Shown here: piece after piece, positions 22,609-32,872 of the stretch | Position numbering within the stretch: the stretch's first letter is position 1 | Layout of the letters: every line of letters begins with the position of its first letter | NCBI GenBank assembly: GCA_003586115.2 | Contig: QVOM02000049.1 | Span: 18,929,260-18,993,259 of the forward strand | DNA: 64,000 bases | DNA from: Salvator merianae | Taxonomy: Eukaryota; Chordata; Lepidosauria; Squamata; Teiidae | Reading direction: 5' to 3' | Program-made: the position numbers and the translations under genes | Notes under the pieces: model-generated | What the model saw: the letters and a program-made list of their open reading frames with translations, nothing else | The model's database searches: none | What the model was told of the DNA's origin: nothing

Positions 22609-23062
22609 GGGCCTGTTTGCACTTAACTTTTAGTGATGTTCACTAGATAAGTGCATTCACCCTGAGCTGCCACTGTAGCCTCCAGGAGTGTCTACAGCCA
22701 CTCCCAGATGCTACTAGCTGTGGACAGCTGAAACACTGTACACAGCTTGACCAGGAGCAGCTGGATGGCTCCTGGTCAGCAGCATTTGCAGCCTCTTTTG
22801 GGTGCAACTGCTGTGAGTGGGTGGCATGGCATGGCTGTGGCTATGAAGTTGTGCACAGCATCTCGATCATCATGGCAATGGCTGGACATTGTTGTGGCCA
22901 CTGTCATAGCAATCAGGTCCACATTCACACTGTGAGTGCTGGTGATTCGGTATGGGGCTATTCTAGCACTCACAGTGCGAATAGCTACCACACTGCTAGG
23001 ATTATCACAGCCTAGAAGAGTATTTTTAATACCATACTAGACTGGTCAGTGTGAAAATGCCC
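22609..23062. mobile_element. GGGCCTGTTCACAC-family MITE, copy 1
   Basis: Starts GGGCCTGTTTGCACTTAAC and ends CAGTGTGAAAATGCCC. It carries the family's internal landmarks: GATGTTCACTAGATAAGTGC, GACCAGGAGCAGCTGGATGG, CAGCAGCATTTGCAGCC, CATGGCAATGGCTGGACATT, CATTCACACTGTGAGTGCTG. No convincing duplication was found. The opposing open frames at 22747-23015 come from this element. Confidence 0.7.
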
Positions 23063-24196
23063 TAGATCACCACCACCACTATCACCATCATCATTGTGTT
23101 TGTTGCTTATAATACAATTATTTTACCATATTGCTTAAGAGCACTTAACTGGAAGTCATTTGTTGCTGGAAGCAAACAGATTTTTCTGTTTGACTTGAGA
23201 TATTGCAGCTGTTTTTGCATTGTAACTGTTGATATATATAGTCACCTACCTGCAAAAAATGAGCTTAGCTTGGGAAAAACACACACACACAGAAAAAACA
23301 CACTCCATAACATTCATGGAACAGTTATGCAGTGGTAGGGTGGGATGAAGTCTCTGACAATGTCTAAATAAGTATGCGTATGTGATTAAAGACCAATGAA
23401 TAATCAGCATTTTTGACAGCTGGAAAATATTTCATGAATGTAACGCATACACAAAAATGAAATTCCTCAGATTGCTTGAATTTTGCAGAAGTGATAAACA
23501 TCTATCAAATAAAAACAAGGTAGTGATATCTTCTGTTTAAGATCTGTCCTACGTAATTGGTCAATAAAGCAAACCATTGAAATCTCTAGAAGGACAACTA
23601 ATTAGATTCTGTTACTAGCACCAGGAAAGACCACACTTAGTTGAGTTCTGTAAACAGAGAGCGACCCCAGAAAAGGACCATTTGGTGATCACAGTTCTCC
23701 TTGCTATGACTAGATGGGGAACAGAGATGAGGATATCTCTGGACAGAGGTTGAAGGATATGAAGCTTGGGGGAACAAAGGGAGCATTGGAGGGTTGTGAG
23801 GCTGTGGGGTTTGGAGGAGAGAAGGGAAGATGAGGTTTGGAGATAGTTGGACTTAGAGGGGAAAAAAAAGAACAAAAAGAGATTTGAAAGCTGTGAGATT
23901 TGGGGGAGAGAAGGAGTGAAGCAAGAAGATTTGAATGCTATGGAGTTTAAAGAAGAGAAATGGAAAACGTGAAAGAAGGTATACACATCCAGTTTTAGAA
24001 ATGGGCTTAGTACCTAGTTAATGAACTATTATGAATATTTCATAAGATGTAGGGGATACGATGAAGGAGAGCTTCGCATTCATGTGGATAGGGTTCACTT
24101 ATAGAAGTTCAGTTCCCTTTGGATAACCAGGGATGAAGAATGCTCCCTTTTTGTGGGGTCTATGCCCTTCCCCATTAACATCTATTCTTTCCTTAG
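23063..24196. other. Intron 6, 3' part: nothing recognised
   Basis: Contains a purine-rich stretch at 23740-23960; its complement reads as a Ser/Leu/Phe-rich frame of no significance. It ends in TTTCCTTAG before exon 7. Confidence 0.45.
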
Positions 24197-24436
24197 GTTG
24201 ACTGGTCTAAAAGACCTCAACCCATTGAGATCCAACTGAAATTCTTGCGTGGCATCAAGGACAAAGTGCCTGAAGGCAGGTACATCCTCAGGGTTTCTAT
24301 CCATGGGCAACTTGGTGGGAAAGTGCTTCGTTGGTCCAAGGCAGAAGGTCAGCAGTGGGCTGGAACCTCCTTACCAGTCAGACATAATGGAAACTTCTAT
24401 GACGTGGAGATATGTTTTGACCAAAGGGTCTACACA
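24197..24436 (+). CDS. Exon 7 of the host gene: C2-like domain, first half
   Basis: A 240-bp exon, exactly 80 codons, phase 0 at both ends. The acceptor is CTTTCCTTAG and the donor TACACA|GTAAGT (a full consensus intron start). The peptide includes IEIQLKFLRGIKDKVPEGRY, ILRVSIHGQLGGKVLRWSK and HNGNFYDVEICFDQRVYT. The pattern of a hydrophobic strand, a P-x-G-x-Y turn and then ILRVSI is what C2 beta sandwiches show at strands 1 and 2. I see no clear set of five Asp residues for calcium, so a non-calcium C2-like fold is more likely. This is the most clearly coding exon with 44754. Confidence 0.9.
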
Positions 24437-26832
24437 GTAAGTAACATTTTTTCTCTCTGTGCTTTCTTTGCTTTGATGGTCAAACATGATTTTTAAATGT
24501 TTGCAATCCAGTCCATGTTTTAAAGTGCAACCCGGGTAGTTACAGATTTTTCTTTCCTTCCTTTTGCAATACAATGCCACAGTCCGAACTCATTTTAAAA
24601 ATGCCATATGTATAATGCACTATACCACGCAGCATTGTCAGCCAAGTTTAGATTTTGCCTGCGTTTTTCTTATCTATGCAGCTTGTCAGCTATGTAATTT
24701 GATTTGGGTAAAGTAGCTTTAGAATAATAAATGAATGAGTGGGTGTATATAAACACATGAATGCACAAATCCTTGTCTGAGTTTTGAGCTTCATTGACCC
24801 CCATTTGCTAAAAAAGCAGCATTTGGGTTATTTTGGAATCAACCCAAGCACATTTGAAGCTCTGTTTTGTGACTAAGCCATGTATATTTTATTTGCAAAC
24901 CATGCTGCGTGGGGGCTGGATGGTTGTGTGTCATTTGCTCAAGAGGCATCAAGAAAAATGCCTCTAACTGGTTGAAATATTTGATAGGGAAGAAAATATT
25001 GTCTGATAAGCATAAACGACCCTGCTGCTTCTGTATGCTTCTGATTTCCGAGGAAGTATTTCCTGGGAGAGCAATGTATGACTGCTGTGCTACAAAACTA
25101 TCTTATAGCAAGGCAGAATGTTTGCCCATCCAGTATTCCTAGCAACAATGCCAACATTAACTGGCAGCTGGTTACAGGTTTTGAGACTGGGATACCAAAG
25201 AAAACTGAGCCATCTGCATGCATAACTGATGCTCTAATATGGAAACTCTTTGTACTTAAAGTCATGGACTGGGATTCAAACTAATTGCTCATTTAAATAC
25301 TTCATTAAAAAAGCAGGAGAGTGCAATGGTCTCTGTGAATATATATGATGGATTTGGTGTTTTTTAATATAACTTTCTACTAAGGAGTCTACACCTAACC
25401 CTCATTAGCTTGCATGTTCTATCGGTCTGAAGGATGGCTTTGCCTATCTCTCAGTGCATTCTGGTTTAATAAATATTCAAACATTGATTAGATCTCATCT
25501 GTTCCAATACAAATAACAAAAACAAATATTTATCATGTGCAAAGGTTTATACTAGTTAGGCTGGGTTTCTACTTACCAGCTAAGGCATCTGAATTCTGGG
25601 TGCATGGATGTCTCTGTGTCTCTATTGACAAGTGTGGAGGTATCATTTTTAGCAGTGGGCAGAAACAAAAGTCACACCCTGCAATACTGGTGTCTTGATT
25701 GACAATCCACTTATAAATGGGCTGCTGCCTGCAAATAGCAACATGGGGTGCAATCAGACACACTTAAAGAGGTGCTCTCTGTATTTTACCCCCTGTATTC
25801 CCCTTACTTCATCTTGAGGTCTAACAAACTTCACCTTTTCAACATTCAGGATTTCATAGTTCTAAAGGCATCTCTTTCATTAAGCCAGGTTAGGCAGGAA
25901 ACTACATAAGCAAAAGGGCAGGGTTTTCCCATTGGGTGGCCAATTAATGGTTAGCGTGCATAGACAGGTAGGTGTTGCCTGACTTGGAATTGAATATAGA
26001 CTGCAGTGTGGCAAAATAAGGTAGGCTCTGAGACACATATTTGGACAACTGTTTGGAAAGTATTTTTGTGCATCTTGGGATGGAACACTTTTTTTAAAGG
26101 GATGACTTAAAAAAAACCCTGTCTGACTGCAAGCATGGTGTTAGTGGGCACTTTACCAGGCATCTCCAGCAGTAAGTGGAGATGTGGCCTTAAATGATAG
26201 CAATGGCATGGGTACAAGACATTCACTTGTAAGTGTGCACCATTTTGTTGTAGAAGAGGCTAACATTCTGAAAGTAAAAATAACTAAATAAACAACAGTC
26301 ATGGACATGCCTGACTAAAAGTACACTCATACATGAAAAACAAACAACCCCCCCCCCCCCAACATCATGACATTCAGTATCTACTATGCCCATTGCTTTG
26401 CTTTTATTAAATGCTATTAATGAGCAGACTTGCTGGAGGAAATATAAGTTTTGGGGCCTTTGATTTTGGTCTCAAAACCCAGTTTGCTTGTTCTTAATAC
26501 TGTATTTAGAACTCACCCTTCAACTTAGAGTCTCAGGGTGGGTAAATAAACTCGTAAAAAGTATAAAATATCATTTAAAAGAATAAAAAAACACAATACA
26601 AATCAGAGAGTAGCACAAGAGGATATACAATAGACTTTTTAAGAATCAAAGGTCAGAATGAAAAGGTACCTAGGCCCTAGATTAACATTCACACAGTCCA
26701 CGAGGCCCATAGCAGATGTGTGCTTGGAGTGTGGGTCTGTACATCTATGTGTCCCATGGGAGACATGGGCTGCTGGGGAATACCCTGGATGCATCAGTTC
26801 CATAGCTGGCTGCTCCCAGGTGTGGAAATGGT
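24437..26832. other. Intron 7, 5' part: no complete repeat seen
   Basis: Start of the 20.3-kb intron. A C-homopolymer lies at 26349-26360. No exon compatible with a phase-0 junction and no named repeat were recognised. Confidence 0.45.
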
Positions 26833-27498
26833 GGGCATTTTCACACTTGCCACCTTAGGACAGGATAACTATCCCATTAAGGTAGAATTGACCACACAGT
26901 ACAGACACCGTCTGCACTGCAGGGCCCTAAAACAGAACACTAGCAGGATACCAGCATTCCCACTGTGAATGCTGGTGTCCTGCTCCTGATTCTTGCCATG
27001 TAAGCAGCTGGGAAGTGTCTGGCCACTGCCATGCTGACCGGCAACACTGTGGATCATGCAGGTGCATGTGGATGCATGCACAGGATCATGCAGGAGCAGC
27101 CATGGTGTGCCACGTGGCCAAACGTTCACACCTGGAAGTCAGTGTAAACACACTTTACTGGAAGCAAACTAGCTGCTCCCAGTCAAGTTGTAGAGCATAA
27201 TTTAGGCCCTTTCTGCACTTGGCTTTATTTTGGATTATATCCAAGAATAGAGACCTGCTATCCGCATGCTAGTGCAGATTACAGCAGGCCCTGGGTAGGG
27301 CCTGCCATAGTTTATACTAGCATGCAGATGGCAGGTCCCTATTCCAGGATATAATCTAGAATAAGGCCAAGTGCAGAAAGGGCCTTAGTGTTCCACAGCT
27401 AGCTATGATCAAGAGCAGCTGGAGTCTGCTCTGATCACATGGGCTGCCTCAAGGTGTGGACACACTTACCTAGTGAGCATCTGCATGCTCATTCCTAG
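26833..27498. mobile_element. GGGCCTGTTCACAC-family MITE, copy 2, split by a 180-bp MITE
   Basis: Starts GGGCATTTTCACACTTGCC. It shares with the copy at 38757 the opening CAGGATAACTATCC, and then carries CATTCCCACTGTGAATGCTG and GGAAGTGTCTGGCCACTGCC. At 27204 it is interrupted by a 180-bp palindrome and resumes at 27385 with TTAGTGTTCCACAGC. It ends near TAGTGAGCATCTGCATGC. The right border is approximate. Confidence 0.7.
27205..27384. mobile_element. 180-bp palindromic MITE, copy 3 (3-bp TSD TTA)
   Basis: GGCCCTTTCTGCACTTGGC opens and GCCAAGTGCAGAAAGGGCC closes, a perfect terminal inverted repeat. Internal arms (ACCTGCTATCCGCATGC and GCATGCAGATGGCAGGT) pair to the centre at CTGGGTAGGGCCTGCC. 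TTA is duplicated at 27202-27204 and 27385-27387. It is inserted inside a larger MITE, so it is younger than its host. Confidence 0.92.
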
Positions 27499-27564
27499 TC
27501 TAGTTCCAGGCCAGAATCAATCTCCACAACACACACCTATGGGGAATGTGTGGAAGATGACCAG

Positions 27565-27755
27565 GAGTACCTGGGTTGGAATTCCTGTTCAGCCATGAGA
27601 ACCTACTTGGTGACCTTGGGCCAGTGATGTTCTCTCAGACTAGCCTATCTCATGAAGTTGTTGTGAAGATAAAATGGTGTGGAGAAAAATGGTGTGTGCC
27701 ACCTTGACCTCTTTAGAGAAATGCTGAGATGTATTTGAATGTATCAAACAAGGCT
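27565..27755 (+). mobile_element. Sauria-type tRNA SINE (degenerate)
   Basis: Box B-like GGGTTGGAATTCC, followed by the Sauria SINE body: CAGCCATGAGA, TTGGTGACCTTGGGCCAGTG, TTCTCTCAGACTAGCC, GTTGTTGTGAAGATAAAATG, GTGTGCCACCTTGACC. This family is characteristic of squamates. The 5' tRNA head is poorly preserved. Confidence 0.82.
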
Positions 27756-28192
27756 TAAAGTTTTCAATCCCTGAGCACACAGGAGCTAGAAAAAATGTTT
27801 TTGATAAATAACCAAAGGAGAAACGATAACTGATCATAGGTAAGTTTCCTAACTAGACCTTAATGTAGCTGCCTTGGAAAATAAATACTACTGCTAGGTA
27901 TGGAACTTGTTGCTTGAGAGCATTCCTGACAACTCCTTCTTTCTGTCTAGTAGCACCTGGCTATTCTCAACCTAACAGCTCCAGTTTCACCCACCTTCTA
28001 CCAGCTCTGGATAGTTTCATTCCCTTTGTACAAAATAAAAATAAATAGTAAAGTCACCATGTATCATTCACATGTGTCCTTTCCCAGACTCACGTCCCAT
28101 GGAAGTTTTAGTCTGCAACTATTAGTATGGTAATAGAGCACTCTGATAGGAGGTTATGGGAGTTGTAGTCCATGACGAATTGAGACGCACCT

Positions 28193-28280
28193 GGGGCCTG
28201 CTATAATCTGCACTAGTGTGTGGTTAGCAGGTCTCTATTCTGGGATATAGTCCAGAATAAAGCCAAGTGGAGAAAGGGCC
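28193..28280. mobile_element. 180-bp palindromic MITE family, right half only
   Basis: Runs from GGGGCCTGCTATAATCTGC to CCAAGTGGAGAAAGGGCC, i.e. from the centre of the palindrome to its right terminus. The left arm is missing, cut near the symmetry point, which is where long palindromes usually break. Confidence 0.75.
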
Positions 28281-28377
28281 ATTGTTCCAATTACCAAACT
28301 GTCTCTCTTCTTTTACATGCTAAAGATAATTCAAAATAGTTCCTACCTTATATAGAAAAAGAACTATAAGATACAAA

Positions 28378-28846
28378 GGACTTGTTCACACTTTTTGTTA
28401 GCAAGCATCAGGGATGCTGGCTAGCAAAGTGTGTCTACACATTGCAGAGGGCTGAGTGGTCAGAAGCAGCATAAGGCTGCTCCTGATCACTGCTAGTTGT
28501 GGGGCACAAATTTGTGCTCCACAACTTTACTGGAAACTGATAATCTGCTCCCAATAAAGTGCATCTGCATTTACCATGGCTGTCATGATTAACCAATTGC
28601 ACCTGTGTGATTGCCTGATCTCACCTGTGTAATATGTGGCCCTTTTGGTCTCCATGGCAGTGGCTGGATGCTTCCCAGTCGCTGCCATGGTAAGCATCAG
28701 GAAAGACTACAAACATTCACACTGTGAATGCCGGTAGCCTGCTTCAGATAAGGAACTAGAGCCACACAATACGAATAGTGCATGGTCAATACCACATTAG
28801 AATAGAATAATTATCTTGTTCTAATGCTGTAAGTGCAACAATGTCC
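28378..28846. mobile_element. GGGCCTGTTCACAC-family MITE, copy 3 (3-bp TSD AAA)
   Basis: Starts GGACTTGTTCACACTTTTTG and ends AAGTGCAACAATGTCC. It is flanked by AAA at 28375-28377 and 28847-28849. Internal landmarks are present: GAGGGCTGAGTGGTCAGAAG, CTGGATGCTTCCCAGTCGC, CATTCACACTGTGAATGCCG. The BovB fragment begins directly at its right edge. Confidence 0.75.
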
Positions 28847-29124
28847 AAAGGAGGGCATTTTTAGGAGGAGCAGGGTAACTAAAGATATCAATGCTGATGT
28901 AAGATGGATTCCGGAAAAAGCAAAGGAATTTCACAAGGAAGGGCATATATGTTTCATTGATTACCGGACATCTTCTGACTGTGTTGATCATGTGGAAAGT
29001 TTTAAGGAAGATAGGCATTTCATAACACCTGATTATAGTGATGCTGAACCTGTATACTGGCCAAGAGCAACACTCAGAACCTAGCGTGGGGAGACAGATT
29101 GGTTTCCAATTGGTAAGAGAGTAA

Positions 29125-29304
29125 GGCCCTTTCTGCACTTGGTCTTATTGTGGATTATATCCCAGAACAGGGACCTGCTATCCACATGCTAGTGCAAACT
29201 ATGAAAACTCGTGCCCAGGGCCTACCATAGTCTGCACTAGCATGCAGATGGCAGGTCCCTATTCTGAGATATAATCTGGAATAAGTCCAAGTGCAGAAAG
29301 GGCT
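29125..29304. mobile_element. 180-bp palindromic MITE, copy 5 (3-bp TSD TAA)
   Basis: Opens GGCCCTTTCTGCACTTGG and closes CCAAGTGCAGAAAGGGCT. TAA is duplicated at 29122-29124 and 29305-29307. It is inserted in the BovB RT frame between GGTAAGAGAG and GACAAGGG, which are adjacent in BovB. Confidence 0.9.
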
Positions 29305-29326
29305 TAAGACAAGGGTGTATACTCTC

Positions 29327-29683
29327 TCTAAAGACGTGCATGAGCTTCAATTCAGTGGTTCAGTTCACTTCTAATTGAACTGAATGCGGGTGAATTCAGT
29401 TCAAACACAAACCAGGTCGAATAAAGAAAAGAGAAGAACAGAAAAGAAAAGAAAAGAAAAGAAAAGAAAAGAAAAATGCATTAAAATATATTTAGTAAGC
29501 CCTATTTAAAGGGTCAAATGCGATCTAACTAAAACTGATCAGTATCAAGCTGGGTGGTTTGTTTGAACAAACACCTCCTGGTTCAGTTTGATTCAAAATG
29601 GCCCCTTTCAAACAGTGAGGGTTGATCAGTTGGATTTGAACCAGGTCAGACCGAGAAGTTTGAACTGAACTTGCACATTTCTA
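29327..29683. mobile_element. hAT-like MITE with GAAAA tract, inside BovB
   Basis: Ends TCTAAAGACGTGCATGAGC and CTTGCACATTTCTA pair imperfectly. The interior has GGTTCAGTTC and TTGAACTGAA units in both orientations, and a pure GAAAA tract at about 29425-29475. Flanks ATACTCTC and CTACTCTT agree at 6 of 8 positions. Its exact edge is uncertain by a few bases. Confidence 0.6.
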
Positions 29684-29899
29684 CTCTTGCCACATCTGTT
29701 TTATTTTTAGGAGGAATATATAAATTGAGAAGCTAGCTTGGAAGAAGATGACCGTGGCTTTAAAATATGCAGATGATACTACTGTGCTAACAGAAAAGGC
29801 AGAATATTCAAGGACCTTACTGGCCAGGGTCAAAGAAAAGAGTGAGCAGATGGGTTGAAGCCTAAATGTTAAGAAGACAAATATCAAATTCATAATACA

Positions 29900-30260
29900 T
29901 TTGCGGATTTCGCAATACATTGTGCAAATTCTGGTGTCCTGGCTCAATTAGCACCATGACAGTGGCTGGGAAGTGTCCGGCTTCTGTCATGGTGACCAAC
30001 AGTGCTGTGCAGCATGCAGGCATGTATAGGTGAGGGCAGGCATGATTGTGTGATCATGCAGGCACAGCCGCTGGGTGTGGGGCAACGCAGCCATGCATTC
30101 CAAGTGTGAATGTGCTTTACTGGGAGATGGCTATCAGATGAGCTATCCATGATTGGGAGCAGTGATACACTGCTCCCGGTCATAAGGGGCTCTGTGAAGT
30201 GCAGAAGCACTTTGCTAGTGAATGTCCCTGATACCCATTGGTGTAAAGTGCGAGAAGGCC
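29900..30260. mobile_element. GGGCCTGTTCACAC-family MITE, copy 4 (left end unclear)
   Basis: Contains TGACAGTGGCTGGGAAGTG, CATGGTGACCAACAGTG, CACTTTGCTAGTGAATGTCC and ends GTAAAGTGCGAGAAGGCC. It lies between the BovB RT block and the BovB 3' end. The left boundary is not defined. Confidence 0.55.
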
Positions 30261-30640
30261 ATAGACTCTTTTGAACTTTGGTACTAGAGAAGGCTCCTCA
30301 GGGTACCATGGATACCTAGACAGACCAATTAGTGGCTTCTAGACCAAATACAACCTAAATATGCATTAGAAGCACCAATGATTGGGCTTAAACTTTCATA
30401 CTTCAGGCTCATAGTGAAAAGACTAAATTCCCTGAAAAACATGGTAATGCTTGGGAAAATAGAACAGAGAAGAAGAAGAGGCTGATCAGGTAGTTCATGG
30501 ATAGACTTAATTAGAACAGTGACCTCACTGGCAGCCCTAAGAGAGACAGTAGTAACCCAGTCAGTCTGGAGGAAGTTGATCAGTACGGACACCAAGAGTT
30601 GACTATGACTAGATGGCAACAAGCAAGCAAACAAGTCCAA

Positions 30641-31380
30641 GACATCTAGAAGGCATCAGTGTGAGGAAGATTTTTGTAAAGGAATTTGTATGTAATCTCT
30701 TTTCTAGGTTAACTAATTTGTAATATGATTATGATTTATTTCTTAAATGACTCAACCAAGCTTTGATTCATGTTGACAAATTACATTTGATCATAAGGGA
30801 AAAAACATTCATATAAACAAACTTGAATTTAGTTTTTAATTGTTAAAGTTTTATTTTTTAATGTTATCCAAGAGGTTCAGAAAGATAGTGATACTTCAAG
30901 TGCTGTGCTAGTTTCTTGGAATCTATTACAGGGGGAAATACCAGAGAACTAATATGAAAAGTAGACTTCTGTTTTTATTGGCCATAGTGTTTAAATAAGG
31001 CGAAAAATAAGACATGCATGCCTGATATTGAAAGACAGCATGCTTGTAATGAATACATTAGAGATATTGTTCCAGAATGCTACATCCTTCCAAAAATAAT
31101 AGCTGTCTAATATCAGCAACATTAGTGTCAGCATGGGTTACCTGCTACATACAGAAAGTCTTGGTCATGTAAGCTAGAAGTGCCTTGGGGCTAGTCTGAC
31201 TTGAATATCTGACCTTTCAAAAATATGTATTTTTTTCTTCATTAATTAGTGTTCTTTGCCTAAGCTTCTTGGTTTCACTTCTTTCCTTCTACCTTTCATT
31301 ACCATCTTGCTTTGTTTGCCAATTCATATCTATTGGAAGAAAACAGTAGGGGGGTTATTTTAATGGTTACCTTTCTGAAG
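30641..31380. other. Intron 7, nothing recognised
   Basis: AT-rich, with no repeat or exon identified. Confidence 0.45.
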
Positions 31381-31456
31381 TAAGCAAGGGGGTCTAATAG
31401 CTCCTTAAAGACTTACAGAAAGAAAGAAGTTGGAAGCATGAGCTTTTGTAGATTAA

Positions 31457-31745
31457 GGGCCTGTTCACACTTTCCAGTGATAGAAGTCTACCATTCTAAG
31501 GCAGAACAGACTCCACGGTGCAGTGGCCACCCACACTGTGAGGGCTGAAGCAGCCTGGAACTGGGCTTCCAGTACTTGCAGTGTGAATGCTGTTTGCCTG
31601 CCATGATAGTGCCTGCAGAAATGTCTGGCTGCTGCCATGGTGACTGGGGACACACCACACCACGTGACTGCACAGCCACAACTGCAGTCATAGCCACAGC
31701 CACACCAGGCAACTGCACAGTCATGTCTCTTGTTTATCCAATTGC
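31457..31745. mobile_element. GGGCCTGTTCACAC-family MITE, copy 5 (right end lost)
   Basis: Starts GGGCCTGTTCACACTTTCC after a TAA that could be half of a 3-bp duplication. It has the internal landmarks AACAGACTCCACGGTGCAGTGGCC, TTGCAGTGTGAATGCTG, GGCTGCTGCCATGGTGAC. It fades out after CTGCACAGTCATG. The overlapping minus open frames come from it. Confidence 0.65.
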
Positions 31746-32517
31746 TATGGCAGTAGAAGCCGCTGGGTTTGGTGTGGTTCCAATCTTTTGTCTTTTCTTG
31801 TGAATTGCCCTCCTTCACTCTGCCTTTGGCTTTGGGTGTCTGGATGATGGAATAGCCACAGTGATGGGCTGTTCCAGCCACACTGGGTTTTCCCCTTCTA
31901 CCCTTTCCTGATCTTGATGAGCGGATGTTCTGCTTCCACACAAGTTGTGGAAGGGAAATATCTGATGCAGCATGAAGATTTGCTGCTCTTGGCCAGTGAG
32001 ATTTATGCAGCCTGAGGAGAGAAACTTTCTTTGGAGGCAGGCAGCTACAGCCCTAACCAGCACGTGTCACAAAGATCTGCAGTGGTTGGCTATTAGGGAG
32101 AAGCTCCATGTACCTGTGCAGGGGACAGAGGAGGACATTCTCCAGAGGCAGGAAACCCCACACCAGCATTGCCCGGCTACATGAAGCTTCTTCCTACTGG
32201 TCAAATTCTGCAAATTGTCATAGTACATACCAAGTGTTGTTGTCACTGTCTGCTGCCCAAGAGTTGCCCGCCTATTTCTTGATTGGTGCTAGGACTTAGG
32301 CAAAGAATGCATTATCAAAGATAGGAGCCATTCTTCTTTCTACATATCTATTGGCATCAAGCTCCTGTCTGGTTTAGGGTAGGTGTTCAGGCCTGACACC
32401 TGTGTATTTCACCATTGCATTCTATGAAAAACCCTGGCTGGTTTGGGGGAGATAATGAACCAACACTTCAGGCATAGTATCTGTGTCATTTAACACTGCC
32501 CAATGCGAACTTCTTTC
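31746..32517. other. Unidentified moderately GC-rich segment in intron 7
   Basis: Slightly GC-richer than the intron background, with overlapping open frames on both strands (31815-32063 minus, 31972-32299 plus). I recognise neither a protein nor a repeat. It could be an old retroposed fragment. Confidence 0.3.
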
Positions 32518-32872
32518 TAGAAATGTGCAAAATTCCATTCACATTTGCAAATTCAATCAAACATTTCACGTTGGCAGATATTGGCATCAAAATGAAAATA
32601 CAGTTTTTCGCATTTCAAAATTTTGATTGAAGCAAACCAATCTTCCACTTGGAAAATGAAAAATTCAATTGAACATTTGTGTTTCCACTGCGTTTTTTGC
32701 CCATTAAAAGGGCTTTTTCAACAGAAAAAGTGGTAATTTTATTTGCGAAAAGTGCAAAAGCGAATGTAAAAAAATGGTTTTTCGATATTACGGTTTGACA
32801 ATGAAACAAAAAAAATGTGTTCTTGTTTTGACGGCAAAATGAACACACAAAATTCATTCTTGCACATCCCTA
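32518..32872. mobile_element. hAT-like MITE with TAGRRATGTGCAA termini
   Basis: Left end TAGAAATGTGCAAAATTCC. The right end reverse-complements to TAGGGATGTGCAAGAATG. The interior has self-complementary TTTTCGCATTTC and GAAAAACTG-like tracts. Flanking 8-mers CTTCTTTC and ATCCTTTC agree at 6 of 8 positions. It resembles the element at 60514. Confidence 0.7.

Larger units (their letters stand above)
28850..30640 (+). mobile_element. BovB (RTE) LINE, 5'-truncated copy broken by three MITEs
   Basis: Four BovB pieces in order. 28850-29124 holds the RT part (ICFIDY, then CVDHV; ATLRT before GRQIGFQLVRE-like sequence). 29305-29326 is a short piece (GACAAGGGTGTATACTCTC). 29684-29900 carries the catalytic YADDTTVL motif and SLNVKKTN. 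30261-30640 is the 3' end (GAGTTGACTATGACTAGATGGC, then an AAGCAAGCAAACAA tail). The intervening segments are a 180-bp palindrome, a hAT-like element and a long-family MITE. Frameshifts and stops are many, so it is inactive. Confidence 0.82.

Noticed and set aside
31465..31941. 158-codon minus-strand open frame
   Set aside because: Half of it lies inside a GGGCCTGTTCACAC-family MITE, whose other copies give unrelated frames. No known motif.
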